A stretch of 64,000 bases of DNA from contig NZ_LPUF01000002.1 of assembly GCF_002072955.1 (NCBI RefSeq), forward strand, positions 186,001 to 250,000, given 5' to 3'. The position numbers and the translations under genes were made by a program. The stretch comes from Methyloprofundus sedimenti (GTDB taxonomy: Bacteria > Pseudomonadota > Gammaproteobacteria > Methylococcales > Methylomonadaceae). Under the pieces are notes generated by a model that worked only from the letters and a program-made list of their open reading frames with translations, searched no databases and had not been told where the DNA came from. Positions within the stretch are counted from its first letter, which is position 1. Each line of letters begins with the position of its first letter. Shown here one piece after another: positions 36,919-47,989 of this stretch.

Positions 36919-37524
36919 CTAAGCAAGTGCATTGATAATGGAATTTACCACCGGTATCGCCAGTTCATTGGTTCTGATATTTACCCCGAGATCGGCTAGT
37001 TGAGTAACCTGCAAGCCTTTATAACCACAGGGATTAATATGGCTAAAAGGACTTAAATCCATATTATTATTTAAGCTCAATCCATGGTAACTGCAGCCCT
37101 TTTTAATGCGCAAACCTACTGAACCGATTTTCTTGTCCTGTATATAAACGCCCGGGGCTTCAGCTTTTGCGACTGCCTTTAAACCATATTGTGCCAGCGC
37201 TGATATCATCGCCTGTTCAATAATAGTTACCAGGTCGCGTACACCTAATCCTCTGCGTTTAATATCTATCAGGGTGTAAACGACTAATTGGCCTGGTGCA
37301 TGATAGGTAATTTGTCCGCCTCTATCGCTATTGACCACGGGGATATCCGAAGCTAGTAATAAATGCTCTGGTTTACCGTTTAATCCCTGAGTAAAAACCG
37401 GAGGATGTTCGACTATCCAGATTTCATCGGCACTGTTTTCATCCCTTGCCAAAGTATAATCCTGCATTTCCTGCCAGCAGCTTTGATAATCCTGTTGTCC
37501 TTTATGGTGTAATTTAATACTCAT
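36919..37524 (-). CDS. lipB: Octanoyltransferase LipB
   Basis: Transfers octanoate from acyl carrier protein to lipoyl domains, the first step of lipoate synthesis. 201 residues. Signature [36 protein letters not shown] with the conserved Lys, and [11 protein letters not shown] with the catalytic Cys. The expected partner lipA is not in the window. Serves AceF, encoded 7 kb away. Neighbouring dacA and dat-ybeD keep the ancestral gammaproteobacterial order. Confidence 0.96.
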   Translation of the reverse strand: MSIKLHHKGQQDYQSCWQEMQDYTLARDENSADEIWIVEHPPVFTQGLNGKPEHLLLASDIPVVNSDRGGQITYHAPGQLVVYTLIDIKRRGLGVRDLVTIIEQAMISALAQYGLKAVAKAEAPGVYIQDKKIGSVGLRIKKGCSYHGLSLNNNMDLSPFSHINPCGYKGLQVTQLADLGVNIRTNELAIPVVNSIINALA

Positions 37525-37930
37525 AATCAGCTACTTTTTGTATAAAATTATCCAGCTCACTCGCTTATGTCACTAAATTACTTTGCCGCAGCGGCAAATC
37601 AAACTTTAGCTTTATAAGAGTTGCTGTAAAAATGCCTGTACCATTACACCCTCCCCCTGCTCCATTCTATTGTTTACTATTAGCAACAACACAACCAGAC
37701 GATTTACCATCTAAATTTCTCCCTGAGATATTATCGGTGCTCAAGAAAGTTTACAGATAAGCAGCCATTTGTTCTGTTAAATCTGTGCCGGGCTGACTGC
37801 GGCATGGGTCCAATAAAGGTTTTTTTGTATCCTGGCGGTATAATTCGATTTTCATACCTGACTCACCCAGGTCTATATCTTCTTCGATATAGATTTTTTT
37901 GCAGCATGCAGATATTAACCCAAGCCAGTT
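37525..37930. other. lipB/dat-ybeD spacer
   Basis: 406 bp between lipB and the dat-ybeD fusion. It contains a possible 34-codon gene (37751-37855) and otherwise no recognisable feature. The normal place for ybeD would be here; that domain is instead fused to dat. Confidence 0.4.
37751..37855 (-). CDS. Candidate small protein, 34 residues
   Basis: ATG at 37855 with GGGTGA about 10 bases upstream, stop at 37751. The product reads MKIELYRQDTKKPLLDPCRS at its start and ends TEQMAAYL. It is hydrophilic, with one Cys and no membrane segment. Open frame and same strand as its neighbours, but no family recognised; chance is possible. Confidence 0.3.
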   Translation of the reverse strand: MKIELYRQDTKKPLLDPCRSQPGTDLTEQMAAYL

Positions 37931-39043
37931 TTATAGCGACATTAAAATATCAGGGCAAGCAGTCAGATCCATATAAATAGCATCCAGCTGTGCCTTGCTT
38001 TGTGCTTTGACTTCCACGGTAATGGAGACAAAATTACCGCCTTTACTGGGTCGTGTTTTGACAGCATTTTCACTTAAATCATCAACATGACGGCGGACAA
38101 TTGCGACTACAATTGCATCCAGATCGGGGATATTTTTTCCCATAGCTTTTATCGGAAACAGGCAAGGAAATTCAAAGGGCGAGTCATGCTCGGCTTTTGT
38201 TTCAGTCGAGATGGCTTGTTTATACTCTTGAAATAATTTCTGCATAAGCTGCCACATGGGGCCCACTTGCCCATCACCCACCTGCTTGTTGTCCAAAGTG
38301 ATAACCGGTAAGATTTCTCGCGTAGAACTCGTCAACCAGATTTCACTCGCCCTGTGCAAGTCTGCTTCTGAAATAACATCTTCACGCACACTTATCCCAT
38401 TTGCATTAGCTAAATCAATAATGACATCGCGGGTAATCCCTGACAATATTTCATTGCTATTTGCTGGCGTAATCAGCACATCATCAATGACTACAAAAAC
38501 ATTACTCGCCGCACCTTCTGTTGCATAGCCGTCTTTTATCAGTATCGCTTCGGCACAGGATTGGTCTACCGCTTGCTGGCGTAATAATATATTTGCCAAT
38601 AGCGTCGTTGCTTTTATATTGCATAACTGCCAGCGCATATCATCCAGAGTAATTGCCTTCACGCCCTCTTCCCGGGCAAAAGGCGCAATAGCGGAACACA
38701 TGGCAAAAATAGTTGGCTCACAACGCTCAGGAAAGGCATGATCTCTTTTATCTGCAACACCACGCGTTATCTGCAAATAAATATATTGCGCATCACCCTC
38801 GACTAATAACGGTTCTAATATCTCCAGCCATTGCTCGGCATTCAAAGGCACAGCAAGACGTATTTCATTTAAACTATTGTTTAACCGCTGTAAATGCGCT
38901 TCCAGACAAAATAGCTTGCCTAAATAAGCAGGAATCACTTCATATATTCCATCACCAAATAAAAAACCCCGGTCTAATACAGAGACCTTTGCTTCTGACA
39001 AGGGTAAATATTCGCCATTTAAATAGACTATTTTATCTTGCAT
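37931..39043 (-). CDS. dat: D-amino acid aminotransferase fused to a YbeD (DUF493) domain
   Basis: 370 residues. The first ~280 form a class IV PLP aminotransferase: YLNGEYLPLSEAKVSVLDRGFLFGDGIYEV, the IKATTLLANILLRQQA segment with the PLP Lys, AEAILIKDGYATEGAASNVF, and LTSSTREILPV. It makes D-alanine or D-glutamate from 2-oxo acids. Residues ~287-370 match YbeD: FEFPCLFPIKAMGKNIPDL, KTRPSKGGNFVSITVEV and a C-terminal LMSL. In relatives dat and ybeD are separate adjacent genes between dacA and lipB. The stop is clean and the frame continuous, so the fusion looks real. Confidence 0.9.
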   Translation of the reverse strand: MQDKIVYLNGEYLPLSEAKVSVLDRGFLFGDGIYEVIPAYLGKLFCLEAHLQRLNNSLNEIRLAVPLNAEQWLEILEPLLVEGDAQYIYLQITRGVADKRDHAFPERCEPTIFAMCSAIAPFAREEGVKAITLDDMRWQLCNIKATTLLANILLRQQAVDQSCAEAILIKDGYATEGAASNVFVVIDDVLITPANSNEILSGITRDVIIDLANANGISVREDVISEADLHRASEIWLTSSTREILPVITLDNKQVGDGQVGPMWQLMQKLFQEYKQAISTETKAEHDSPFEFPCLFPIKAMGKNIPDLDAIVVAIVRRHVDDLSENAVKTRPSKGGNFVSITVEVKAQSKAQLDAIYMDLTACPDILMSL

Positions 39044-39047
39044 GGCC

Positions 39048-40220
39048 TTATTTAATTAACAGTAAGGCTGAGTCATAGGTGCGCTGTAAAAAACTGCCCT
39101 TTTCTACTGCATTTAAGGCAACCAGTGGCATAGATTTAACGGTTTTATCGAGTAAAGTAACGTTAACCACGCCAAGCTGTTCACCTTGTTGAACAGGTGC
39201 CATAATTTTTACATCGACACTGGTGACTGCTTTCATTTCTTTATAATGACGCCTGGAGATGGTCACGTATAAATCGTCAGGCACTCCTAAACTTACTGTA
39301 TCATTCGCTCCTTTCCAGATCCTGGCTGTAGTTAGCTCAGTATTCGCATCATATAATTTATGGGTTTCAAAAAAGCGGAAGCCATAATTTAACAAAGCCT
39401 GACTTTCATTGGCACGAGCACGTGTACTTTTTGTACCTAAAACGACAGAAATTAAGCGCATTTCTTCTCGTTTTGCTGAAGCAATCAAACAATAACCTGC
39501 TTCTTGGGTATGCCCGGTTTTTACGCCATCAACAGACTCATCACGCCATAATAAAGTATTGCGATTTTTCTGGGTAATTTTGTTATAAGTAAATTCCTTT
39601 TCAGAATCCCAGCGATAATAGTCTGGAAATTCCTTAATAACAGCTCGCGTTAATGTTGCTAAATCTCGTGCTGTTGTGTAATGTTCATTGGGAACCGGCA
39701 AACCTGTAGAGTTCATGAAATGGGTATTCTGCATGCCCAAACGTTGCGCTTGCTGGTTCATTAATTCAGCAAAGGTATGTTCGTCACCCGCAATATGTTC
39801 GGCCATGGCAACACTGGCATCATTACCCGATTGAATGATAATGCCTTTTAATAAATCTTCTACTTTGACTTGTTTATTAACTTCAATAAACATTTTGGAG
39901 CCAGGTGTGCGCCAGGCTTTTTCACTGATAGTAACCAGGTCATCAAGATGCAAACGATTATTTTTTAATTCTCGAAAAGCAATATACACCGTCATGATTT
40001 TAGTCAGGCTTGCAGGTGGCATTACTTCATCAGCATTTTTTTCAGCTAAAATTCGTCCACTATCAAAATCCTGCAAGAAATAACTACTTGCTTCCAAAGT
40101 GGGTGGTGCAGGGGTTTTTATTTCACTTTCCGCATGACTATACGTAAAGGGAAATAATAGGAAAATAAACAAAAACAACTGTAGTTTTTGCACAAAGTCA
40201 TACTGTATTTTTGGGAACAT
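39048..40220 (-). CDS. dacA: D-alanyl-D-alanine carboxypeptidase (PBP5/6 type)
   Basis: Removes the terminal D-Ala from peptidoglycan stem peptides. A signal peptide ends near SHAE. Serine-protease-like motifs are complete: SLTK, SGN and KTG at about residues 71, 131 and 234. The C-terminal PBP5 beta domain ends in a weakly amphipathic membrane anchor (GSFLQRTYDSALLLIK). ATG at 40220 preferred to TTG at 40226. Four bases separate it from dat-ybeD, so they are co-transcribed. Confidence 0.95.
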   Translation of the reverse strand: MFPKIQYDFVQKLQLFLFIFLLFPFTYSHAESEIKTPAPPTLEASSYFLQDFDSGRILAEKNADEVMPPASLTKIMTVYIAFRELKNNRLHLDDLVTISEKAWRTPGSKMFIEVNKQVKVEDLLKGIIIQSGNDASVAMAEHIAGDEHTFAELMNQQAQRLGMQNTHFMNSTGLPVPNEHYTTARDLATLTRAVIKEFPDYYRWDSEKEFTYNKITQKNRNTLLWRDESVDGVKTGHTQEAGYCLIASAKREEMRLISVVLGTKSTRARANESQALLNYGFRFFETHKLYDANTELTTARIWKGANDTVSLGVPDDLYVTISRRHYKEMKAVTSVDVKIMAPVQQGEQLGVVNVTLLDKTVKSMPLVALNAVEKGSFLQRTYDSALLLIK

Positions 40221-40312
40221 AAACAAAGAATCTGAATTGTAAGTTAAAAAATTATAACATGTGATAACAAGCGGTCTCTTAGAGACTCGTCATCACGTAT
40301 TAGGTTTATATT

Positions 40313-41098
40313 TTATTCAGAAATATAATGGCCATTCTTAATGCCTATTTCTGTTAATTTTGCACTGATATCATCCGCCTCTGTCACAGAAGATATAGGG
40401 CCAATCTGCACTTTAAAAAGTTTACTTTCTAGTGTTTCACTCGGCATAATTCTACTTTTTGACAAAGCTGCTGCAGTTATTTGTTCTTGTAATAAAACCG
40501 CATTTTCCTGCGTTGCAAAAGCGCCAATCTGATAATATATCTTTTTTGCTAATGCCGCATCAATATCGACTTTATTATCTCCGGGCTGAATGGCGACCAC
40601 ATCGACAAAGCCAGTGCCGGCCTTCGCCAGCCCTAATTTAGCTGCTGCCGCAAAAGATAAATCAATAATTCTGTGGTCATGAAAAGGGCCTCGATCATTA
40701 AGCCGAACAATCACACTACGCTGGTTATCCAGGTTTGTTACTTGTACATAACTTGGAATGGGCAATGTTTTATGCGCAGCAGTCATTGCCCACATGTCAT
40801 AAACTTCCCCGGTTGCCGTGTTTTTCTGGTGAAATTTAGTGCCGTACCAGGAGGCTATTCCTTGCTGTCTATAGCCTTTATTGCTTGGCTGCACATGATA
40901 GGTTTCACCCAAAACAACATAAGATTCAGGGTTGACCGAAGCCGACCAGGGTTCATAGCGTGGAATAGCATCTGGGATAGCAGAGACGTCCATGGAAATA
41001 TCTTCAGGACGACCATCAATAACAAGGGGGTTAGACTTTTGGGGGACAGAGCAAGCGCTCAGCCATGCAGCCAATAAAATTAAAAAAACTTTATTCAT
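40313..41098 (-). CDS. rlpA: Septal ring lytic transglycosylase RlpA, lipoprotein
   Basis: 261 residues with a lipoprotein signal (LLAAWLSACS). The double-psi beta-barrel has GIASWYGTKFHQKNTATGEVYD, MTAAHKTLP, VRLNDRGPFHDHRIIDLSFAAA. The C-terminal SPOR domain (about 185-260) binds denuded peptidoglycan at septa. RlpA cleaves glycans lacking stem peptides, which fits the neighbouring dacA. Its start overlaps the end of mltB by 8 bp. Confidence 0.94.
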   Translation of the reverse strand: MNKVFLILLAAWLSACSVPQKSNPLVIDGRPEDISMDVSAIPDAIPRYEPWSASVNPESYVVLGETYHVQPSNKGYRQQGIASWYGTKFHQKNTATGEVYDMWAMTAAHKTLPIPSYVQVTNLDNQRSVIVRLNDRGPFHDHRIIDLSFAAAAKLGLAKAGTGFVDVVAIQPGDNKVDIDAALAKKIYYQIGAFATQENAVLLQEQITAAALSKSRIMPSETLESKLFKVQIGPISSVTEADDISAKLTEIGIKNGHYISE

Positions 41099-42083
41099 TA
41101 GTTGCGATAACGTATTGCTGTTTTATCGCCTGGCTTAATTGAAATACAGCCAATGCATACAAAGGACTATGATTATAACGAGTAATAACATAAAAATTTT
41201 CTAATCCTACCCATAAGTCTTGCCCATTTTCTTGCTCAAAACTTAATAACTTAAGCAATTCATCATCGTTTATTTGTTCAGGCAAGTGAACCTGCAAAGC
41301 TTTTAGTTGTGCAGCATTTATATCAGGTTTTAAACCCCTGGTCAGTGCCTGCTGATACTGATCACCTGTCGCAGTAACGGGAAACGCAATATCGTTACCT
41401 GCTTTCCAGTGATGCCGGGCAAAATAATTCGCCACACTGGCAATGGCATCAGCCGGATTATGCCATATATCACGTTTCGCATCACCTTCAAAGTCAGCTG
41501 CAAAATTACGATAACTGCTCGGCATAAATTGTGGCATTCCCATCGCACCTGCATAAGAACCAACCGGTTCTAAAGGATTCATATGCTCTTCACGACATAA
41601 CAATAAAAATTGTTCTAACTCACTTAGAAAAAAAGTACTACGCTTTGGATAATCAAAGCCTAAGGTCGCTAAGGCATCAATAACCCTATGTCCTCCTGTA
41701 CGTTCTCCGTACAAAGTTTCGACACCGATAATTGCAACAATAATTTCTTCAGGAATACCATAACGCTGTTGCATAATGGTTAAGCTGTCCTTGTTAGCCT
41801 GCCAGAATTCAACTCCGCCCTGAATACGTGAGTCACGCATAAAAATTTTACGATATTTATACCACGGCATCCCTTCGGCAGGGCGAGTCATCGCTGCAAT
41901 AATCTTGGGCTTTATTTCTACAGACTGAAATAATGTCACTAATTCAACGCGATCAAATTGATGCTGTTCAACCATTTTGTTAATAAATTTATCAACTGCA
42001 GCCTGATCTTTAATTTCAGCCTGTACAAAGGGGCTTGTGAACAGTGATAAAAAAAACAGTGTAACCGGCAATAACTTTTGCAT
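41091..42083 (-). CDS. mltB: Lytic murein transglycosylase B
   Basis: 330 residues. Signal peptide at the N-terminus (LLPVTLFFLSLFTSPFVQA) without an obvious lipobox Cys, so probably periplasmic. Catalytic IVAIIGVETLYGERTGGHRV contains the active-site Glu, with SYAGAMGMPQFMPSSYRNFAADFEGD the family 3 transglycosylase signature. Usually next to rlpA, as here. Forms anhydro-muropeptides during wall remodelling. Confidence 0.95.
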   Translation of the reverse strand: MQKLLPVTLFFLSLFTSPFVQAEIKDQAAVDKFINKMVEQHQFDRVELVTLFQSVEIKPKIIAAMTRPAEGMPWYKYRKIFMRDSRIQGGVEFWQANKDSLTIMQQRYGIPEEIIVAIIGVETLYGERTGGHRVIDALATLGFDYPKRSTFFLSELEQFLLLCREEHMNPLEPVGSYAGAMGMPQFMPSSYRNFAADFEGDAKRDIWHNPADAIASVANYFARHHWKAGNDIAFPVTATGDQYQQALTRGLKPDINAAQLKALQVHLPEQINDDELLKLLSFEQENGQDLWVGLENFYVITRYNHSPLYALAVFQLSQAIKQQYVIATNE

Positions 42084-42153
42084 AAAGAGGGCTTTATAAG
42101 GGGTAAGAAGATGGAAAGGATGCCTGAAGTTTCAATGCAGGAGCGCTCTTTAG

Positions 42154-42179
42154 CCGTGAATGTGAGCTCACATTCACGG
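42154..42179. repeat. 26-bp perfect palindrome upstream of mltB
   Basis: CCGTGAATGTGAG is followed directly by its complement with no loop. It lies between the lpd stop (42237) and mltB start (42083). No T-run follows on the minus strand, so a protein-binding site or REP-like hairpin is likelier than an intrinsic terminator. Confidence 0.75.
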
Positions 42180-42236
42180 GCAAACAACTTTGCTACAATA
42201 AAAGGCCTGTATCAATAGGTGTCATTCAGTACCAAA

Positions 42237-43658
42237 TTATTTTTTATCTTTTTTGACATACAAATCTGTAATCGTTCCGGTGATCATTTCAGCTGCGAAT
42301 GCAAAGGTTTCAGAGAGTGTAGGATGCGCATGTATGCTTAAGCCCACATCCTCTGCATCAGCGCCCATTTCTAACGCCAATACCGCTTCGGCAACCAGTT
42401 CCCCGGCATTAGGTCCAACCATACCAGCACCCAGGATACGACCCGTCTCAGGATCACACAGTATTTTAGTCAAACCTTCATTGCGGCTTAAACTTAAAGA
42501 TCGGCCACTAGCTGCCCAAGGGAAAGCGCCTTTATCATAGGCTATGCCCTGCTCTTTTGCCTGATTTTCAGTTAATCCCATCCATGCAACTTCAGGATCA
42601 GTATAAGCAACAGAAGGAATTGTTAACGCATCAAAAGCGGATTTATGCCCTGCGGTCACTTCTGCGGCAATTTTACCTTCGTAAACAGCTTTATGCGCTA
42701 ACATCGGTTGACCGACGATATCGCCAATCGCATAGATATGCGGCACATTGGTTTTCTGTTGTTTATCGACCGGAATAAACCCCCACTCATTAACATGAAC
42801 ACCTGCTTTATCTGCATCAATTAGCGCACCATTCGGTTTACGCCCAACAGCCACTAATACTTTATCAAATAATTCCGGCTCAGGTGCTTTATCACCACCA
42901 AAAGTCACTAATAAACCATCATCTTGCGCGACTATGCTTTCTACTTTTGTTTTTAACCAGATATTTTTGTATTGCTTTTTAATATGTCTATGCAAGGGTG
43001 TGACTAAATCTTTATCACAACCAGGAATAATCTGATCCATCAATTCCACCACACTGATTTCAGAACCCATAGCATGATAAACCGTCGCCATTTCCAGCCC
43101 AATAATACCACCGCCAACCACTAACAATTTCTTCGGTACATCAGCAATATTTAAGGCATCGGTTGAATCCATTAAACGTGGATCATCATTTGGAAAAGGT
43201 GGTATCTTTGTTGCCGTAGAACCCGCAGCAATAATGGCATTATCAAAAGTGATTTGCTGAGCACCTGCATCACTTGTTACTTCCAATGCATTGGCTGAAG
43301 TGAATTTCCCTAAACCTTGAACCACAGTCACTTTACGCTGCTTGGCTAAACGCGCTAAACCACCATTTAAAGTGCTAGTAATGCCTTCTTTCCAGCTTCT
43401 GATTTTGTCTAAATCAAATTCAGGTTTGCTGAAAGTCAGTCCATGTTGCTCAAAATGTTCAGCTTCATGAACAATTTGCGCAACATGCAATAAAGCCTTG
43501 GATGGAATACAGCCAACATTTAAACAGACGCCACCCAAAACAGGGTATTTCTCCACTAAAACAACTTGCTTACCTAAATCAGCCGCGCGAAAAGCCGCTG
43601 TATAACCGCCAGGTCCTCCGCCCAAAACAAGGACTTCCGCATGTATAATATCTGACAT
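42237..43658 (-). CDS. lpdA: Dihydrolipoyl dehydrogenase (E3)
   Basis: 473 residues. Reoxidises dihydrolipoyl groups of the pyruvate dehydrogenase complex with FAD and NAD. FAD motif VLGGGPGGYTAAFRAADLG, redox disulfide GGVCLNVGCIPSKALLHVA, NAD motif LLVVGGGIIGLEMATVY, and interface HAHPTLSE with the catalytic His. Follows aceF by 12 bp, the normal aceE-aceF-lpd order. Confidence 0.97.
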   Translation of the reverse strand: MSDIIHAEVLVLGGGPGGYTAAFRAADLGKQVVLVEKYPVLGGVCLNVGCIPSKALLHVAQIVHEAEHFEQHGLTFSKPEFDLDKIRSWKEGITSTLNGGLARLAKQRKVTVVQGLGKFTSANALEVTSDAGAQQITFDNAIIAAGSTATKIPPFPNDDPRLMDSTDALNIADVPKKLLVVGGGIIGLEMATVYHAMGSEISVVELMDQIIPGCDKDLVTPLHRHIKKQYKNIWLKTKVESIVAQDDGLLVTFGGDKAPEPELFDKVLVAVGRKPNGALIDADKAGVHVNEWGFIPVDKQQKTNVPHIYAIGDIVGQPMLAHKAVYEGKIAAEVTAGHKSAFDALTIPSVAYTDPEVAWMGLTENQAKEQGIAYDKGAFPWAASGRSLSLSRNEGLTKILCDPETGRILGAGMVGPNAGELVAEAVLALEMGADAEDVGLSIHAHPTLSETFAFAAEMITGTITDLYVKKDKK

Positions 43659-43670
43659 ATTCTTATCTCC

Positions 43671-45293
43671 CTATAGTAACAAGCGGCGAATATCGCCTAA
43701 GTATTTAATTAATGTAGACATAAACCGCGCCCCTTCTGCACCATCAATAACCCGATGATCATAAGTCAGGTCCAGCGGCAACATCAACCTGGGTACAAAT
43801 TCAGTTCCATTCCATACAGGCTGCATGGCTGAACGAGTAACCCCTAATATAGCAACTTCAGGGGCATTGACGATCGGCGTAAACGACTTTCCACCAATCC
43901 CCCCTAAACTGGAAATAGTTATACTACCGCCTCTCATATCAGCGGGGAGCAATTTACCATTACGGGCTTTTTCACTGAGTTCGGATAATTCCCGAGTTAA
44001 TTCTGCAATGCCTTTTTTATCAACATCTTTTAGCACAGGCACCACCAGTCCATTAGGTGTATCTACTGCAATACCAACATTAAAATATTTTTTCAGAAAT
44101 AAGGACTGACCGTCAGGCGATAAAGAGCTATTGATTTTAGGGTAGTGTTGCATTGCGGCAACCAAAGCTTTAACAATAAATATTAAACCCGTAACTTTAA
44201 TTTCAGTGCTTTTATCTGCATTCAACGCTTTGCGGAATGCCTCCATTTCGGTAATATCGGCGTCATCATGATAAGTCACTAGCGGTAAATTCAACCACAC
44301 ACGACTCATGTTTTGCCCAGTCAAGCGTTGAATTTTACTCAGTTGTTGTTCTTCAATTTCACCAAACTGACTGAAATCTACTGCCGGAATTGGCGGAATA
44401 CCAGCCCCACCCTGAACGGGTACACCAGAGGTCATCACTTGTTTAATAAAACTTTTAACGTCTTCTTTTAAGATACGCCCTTTGCGTCCAGTGCCTTGAG
44501 TAATCTGGCGGATATCCACACCTAATTCACGTGCAAATAAGCGTACTCCAGGAGTTGCATGAGCCGATTTTCCTGAGGGTCTGTCTACTGACGCACTTAT
44601 AGTGCCTGGAGCGGGACTAGAAACAACCTTGTTTTGCGTCACCGAAGCTGTTGGCTTTGGTGCCTGGTTAATTTGCTCAGGGGCAGCTGTCGTTACAGCT
44701 TCAGCAGCTGACTGAACCTCCAGGGTAACAATTAAAGCGCCTTCAGAAACTTTATCCCCCACCTTAACACACACATCTTTGACAATACCTGAATGTGTCG
44801 AAGGCAAATCCATACTCGCCTTATCAGTCTCTAACACAGCTAGAGTTTGCTCTTTTTCTACGCTATCGCCCGTCTGGATTAATACTTCAATAACATCAAT
44901 ATCAGCAACATCACCAACATCTGGGACTTTCACTTCAATTATACTAACGCTAGTCTCCGGTACAATTACCGCAGGAGCTTCTACCTTTTCGGGAATATCA
45001 ATTTTAACATTCTCAACCCCAATGACTTCTTCAGTCCCTTCAGATTCAGGTGCACTAGCTTCTAAAGTGACAACTAAAGCGCCTTCAGAGACTTTATCAC
45101 CTACGTTGATATGTACTGTTTTTACAATACCTGCAGCGCTAGAAGGCAAATCCATGCTGGCTTTATCTGTCTCTAACACCGCAAGTGTTTGCTCTTTTGC
45201 GACAATATCGCCTACTTTAACTAATACTTCAATGACATCAATATCAGCAACATCACCGACATCAGGCACTTTTACTTCTGTTAATAGAGTCAT
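43671..45293 (-). CDS. aceF: Pyruvate dehydrogenase E2, dihydrolipoyllysine acetyltransferase
   Basis: About 540 residues. Two N-terminal lipoyl domains, each with the lipoylated [13 protein letters not shown] motif, are separated by acidic linkers. The peripheral subunit-binding domain ([19 protein letters not shown]) and the catalytic domain follow, with [16 protein letters not shown] carrying the HRVIDG active site. Start set at ATG 45293 because the peptide [10 protein letters not shown] is the true lipoyl-domain start; the longer TTG frame overlaps aceE. Confidence 0.95.
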   Translation of the reverse strand: MTLLTEVKVPDVGDVADIDVIEVLVKVGDIVAKEQTLAVLETDKASMDLPSSAAGIVKTVHINVGDKVSEGALVVTLEASAPESEGTEEVIGVENVKIDIPEKVEAPAVIVPETSVSIIEVKVPDVGDVADIDVIEVLIQTGDSVEKEQTLAVLETDKASMDLPSTHSGIVKDVCVKVGDKVSEGALIVTLEVQSAAEAVTTAAPEQINQAPKPTASVTQNKVVSSPAPGTISASVDRPSGKSAHATPGVRLFARELGVDIRQITQGTGRKGRILKEDVKSFIKQVMTSGVPVQGGAGIPPIPAVDFSQFGEIEEQQLSKIQRLTGQNMSRVWLNLPLVTYHDDADITEMEAFRKALNADKSTEIKVTGLIFIVKALVAAMQHYPKINSSLSPDGQSLFLKKYFNVGIAVDTPNGLVVPVLKDVDKKGIAELTRELSELSEKARNGKLLPADMRGGSITISSLGGIGGKSFTPIVNAPEVAILGVTRSAMQPVWNGTEFVPRLMLPLDLTYDHRVIDGAEGARFMSTLIKYLGDIRRLLL

Positions 45294-45307
45294 AATTTGT
45301 TCTTTTG

Positions 45308-47989
45308 TTAGATTAACCAAGGCGCAATAATTTCTGCATCAATATTATATTTTTTAATTGCCTCATCAACTTTAGCCGCTTCAAATTCACCTTTATCTAC
45401 CAGGCTTTTTAATGCTGCAATGGTAATATGGTGGCGATCAACTTCAAAGAAACTACGTAATTTTTCCCGCGTATCGGAACGACCAAAGCCATCGGTACCT
45501 AAAACTGTATATTCAGCTTTAACATAGGGACGAATTTGCTCGGCAAAAGCACGAATATAGTCTGTTGCAGCAATGACCGGAATATCAGTTTTACTAATAC
45601 ACTGTTCAACGTGCGATACACGTGCTTTTGCTGTTGGATGCAAACGATTCCATCGCTCACATGACACCCCATCACGTGCTAATACAGTAAAACTTGTACA
45701 ACTCCAGAGATCAGCCTCGACCCCCCACTCGTCGCGTAATAATTTCGCCGCAGCAACCACTTCGCAAAAAATCGTACCTGAACCCAATAAATTTACTTTT
45801 GGTGCTTTTTTACGTGTTATTCCAGTCTGGAACAAGTGCATCCCTTTAATAATATCCTCAGCTGCGCCTTCTGGCATCGGTGGCTGATCATAGTTCTCAT
45901 TCATCACAGTAATGTAATAGAACACATCTTCTTGCTCAGCATACATGCGGCGCAAACCATCTTGAACAATCACGGCTAATTCATAGCCAAAAGTTGGATC
46001 ATAAGAGATACAGTTTGGAATAGTTGCCGACATCAGATGACTATGGCCATCTTCATGCTGCAAACCTTCGCCATTCAAGGTAGTTCGTCCAGCTGTTCCA
46101 CCCAGCAAGAAGCCGCGAGTACGCTGATCAGCAGCAGCCCAGATCAGGTCACCTACGCGCTGAAAGCCAAACATTGAATAGTAAATAAAGAAAGGAATCA
46201 TCGGTACGTTATGCGTAGAATAAGACGTTCCGGCCGCAATCCAGTCACATAAACCTCCTGCTTCATTAATACCTTCCTGTAATACCTGGCCAGCTTTATC
46301 TTCTTTGTAATACATTAACTGCTCAGCATCCTGAGGCGTATACAATTGCCCGACTTGTGACCAGATACCTAGTTGACGGAACATACCTTCCATACCAAAA
46401 GTACGCGACTCATCTGGAACAATCGGCACGATACGTTCACCAATTTTTTTATCCTTAACCAGAATATTAAGAATTCTGACAAATGCCATCGTTGTAGAAA
46501 TACCATGTCCTGCTTTGGTACCATCCAGAACAGCTTGAAAAGCACTTAACTCGGGAATTTCCAGGGCATCAGATTTTTGTCTACGCGCTGGAATCAGACC
46601 ACCCAGTTCTGTTCTGCGCTGTATCATATACTTATATTCTTCAGAATCTTCAGCAAATTTCAAATACGGCAGGCTCTCGATTTCCTTATCGGTCACTGGA
46701 AGTTGCCAGCGATCACGAATATTAGTAATCGATAGCAAGCTCATTTTTTTCTGCTGATGACTGGTATTTTGTGCTTCACCTGAATCTCCCATGCCATAAC
46801 CTTTAATGGTTTTTGCCAGGATAACCGTCGGTTGGCCCAGGTGCTCGCTAGCGGCCTGATAAGCGGAAAAGACCTTAATCGGATCATGCCCACCACGATT
46901 AAGACCCCATATATCTCTGTCGGTATATTCAACAACTAAGGCTTTTAATTCAGGCGTATTAAAGAAATGCTCGCGTACATAGGTACCATCTTTTGACTTA
47001 TAGGTTTGATAATCACCATCCACGCACTCCATCATGCGCTTCATAATCAACCCCTCTTTATCTTTAGCCAACAAAGCATCCCAATGCCGACCCCAGATAA
47101 CTTTTATAACATTCCATCCAGCGCCACGAAAACTGCCTTCTAATTCCTGGATAATTTTACCATTACCGCGTACAGGACCATCAAGACGCTGCAAGTTACA
47201 GTTAACCACAAAAATAAGATTGTCCAGATTTTCACGACCCGCCATAGTAATAGCGCCTAGTGTTTCCGGTTCATCCGTCTCGCCATCACCGAGGAAAGCC
47301 CAGACTTTGCGACCTTCAGTCATAGCCAGGCCCCGACTTTGCATATAGCGCATAAAGCGAGCCTGGTAAATCGCCATGATTGGACCAAGTCCCATAGATA
47401 CCGTAGGAAATTGCCAGAAATCAGGCATTAACCAGGGGTGCGGATAAGAAGAAAGACCATTGCCCCCTACTTCTTGACGAAACTGGTCCATCTTTTCATC
47501 GGAAAAACGTCCTAATAGATAAGCCCGCGCATAATCACCAGGACAAGAATGTCCTTGTACAAAAACCAAATCAGCACCCTTTTCTTCAGTTGCTGCATGC
47601 CAGAAATGGTTATGCCCAACATCATACAAGGTCGCCGCTGACGCAAAGCTGGCAATGTGCCCACCAACATTGGTTTTTTTATTGGCTCGTAAGACCATCA
47701 TCATGGCATTCCAGCGCACATAAGCGCGGATTTTACGCTCAATCGTGGTCATGCCCGGGTATTTGGGTTGTTGTTCAACAGGTATGGTATTGATATAAGC
47801 AGTATTGGCACTAAAAGGAATAGCCGCTCCTGATTGTCTTGCCATTTCGACCAGTTGACCAATTATAAACTGGACACGTTCATTACCATCTTGCTCCTGA
47901 ATAGCGATTAATGCTTCAAGCCATTCTTTTGTTTCTTCCGGATCTATATCAAGTTGATCTAACATATTGGCATTTAAACCATTACTCAT
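45308..47989 (-). CDS. aceE: Pyruvate dehydrogenase E1, homodimeric type
   Basis: 893 residues, the size of the gammaproteobacterial AceE homodimer. Thiamine-diphosphate binding region [20 protein letters not shown] ... [24 protein letters not shown] (GDG...N pattern). Other family markers are [26 protein letters not shown] and [17 protein letters not shown]. Decarboxylates pyruvate and acetylates E2. First gene of aceE-aceF-lpd, about 100 bp downstream of eda on the same strand. Confidence 0.97.
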   Translation of the reverse strand: MSNGLNANMLDQLDIDPEETKEWLEALIAIQEQDGNERVQFIIGQLVEMARQSGAAIPFSANTAYINTIPVEQQPKYPGMTTIERKIRAYVRWNAMMMVLRANKKTNVGGHIASFASAATLYDVGHNHFWHAATEEKGADLVFVQGHSCPGDYARAYLLGRFSDEKMDQFRQEVGGNGLSSYPHPWLMPDFWQFPTVSMGLGPIMAIYQARFMRYMQSRGLAMTEGRKVWAFLGDGETDEPETLGAITMAGRENLDNLIFVVNCNLQRLDGPVRGNGKIIQELEGSFRGAGWNVIKVIWGRHWDALLAKDKEGLIMKRMMECVDGDYQTYKSKDGTYVREHFFNTPELKALVVEYTDRDIWGLNRGGHDPIKVFSAYQAASEHLGQPTVILAKTIKGYGMGDSGEAQNTSHQQKKMSLLSITNIRDRWQLPVTDKEIESLPYLKFAEDSEEYKYMIQRRTELGGLIPARRQKSDALEIPELSAFQAVLDGTKAGHGISTTMAFVRILNILVKDKKIGERIVPIVPDESRTFGMEGMFRQLGIWSQVGQLYTPQDAEQLMYYKEDKAGQVLQEGINEAGGLCDWIAAGTSYSTHNVPMIPFFIYYSMFGFQRVGDLIWAAADQRTRGFLLGGTAGRTTLNGEGLQHEDGHSHLMSATIPNCISYDPTFGYELAVIVQDGLRRMYAEQEDVFYYITVMNENYDQPPMPEGAAEDIIKGMHLFQTGITRKKAPKVNLLGSGTIFCEVVAAAKLLRDEWGVEADLWSCTSFTVLARDGVSCERWNRLHPTAKARVSHVEQCISKTDIPVIAATDYIRAFAEQIRPYVKAEYTVLGTDGFGRSDTREKLRSFFEVDRHHITIAALKSLVDKGEFEAAKVDEAIKKYNIDAEIIAPWLI

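Noticed and set aside
44779-45330. 183-residue plus-strand ORF over aceF
   Set aside because: Low-complexity Ser/Thr product created by antisense reading of the lipoyl repeats.
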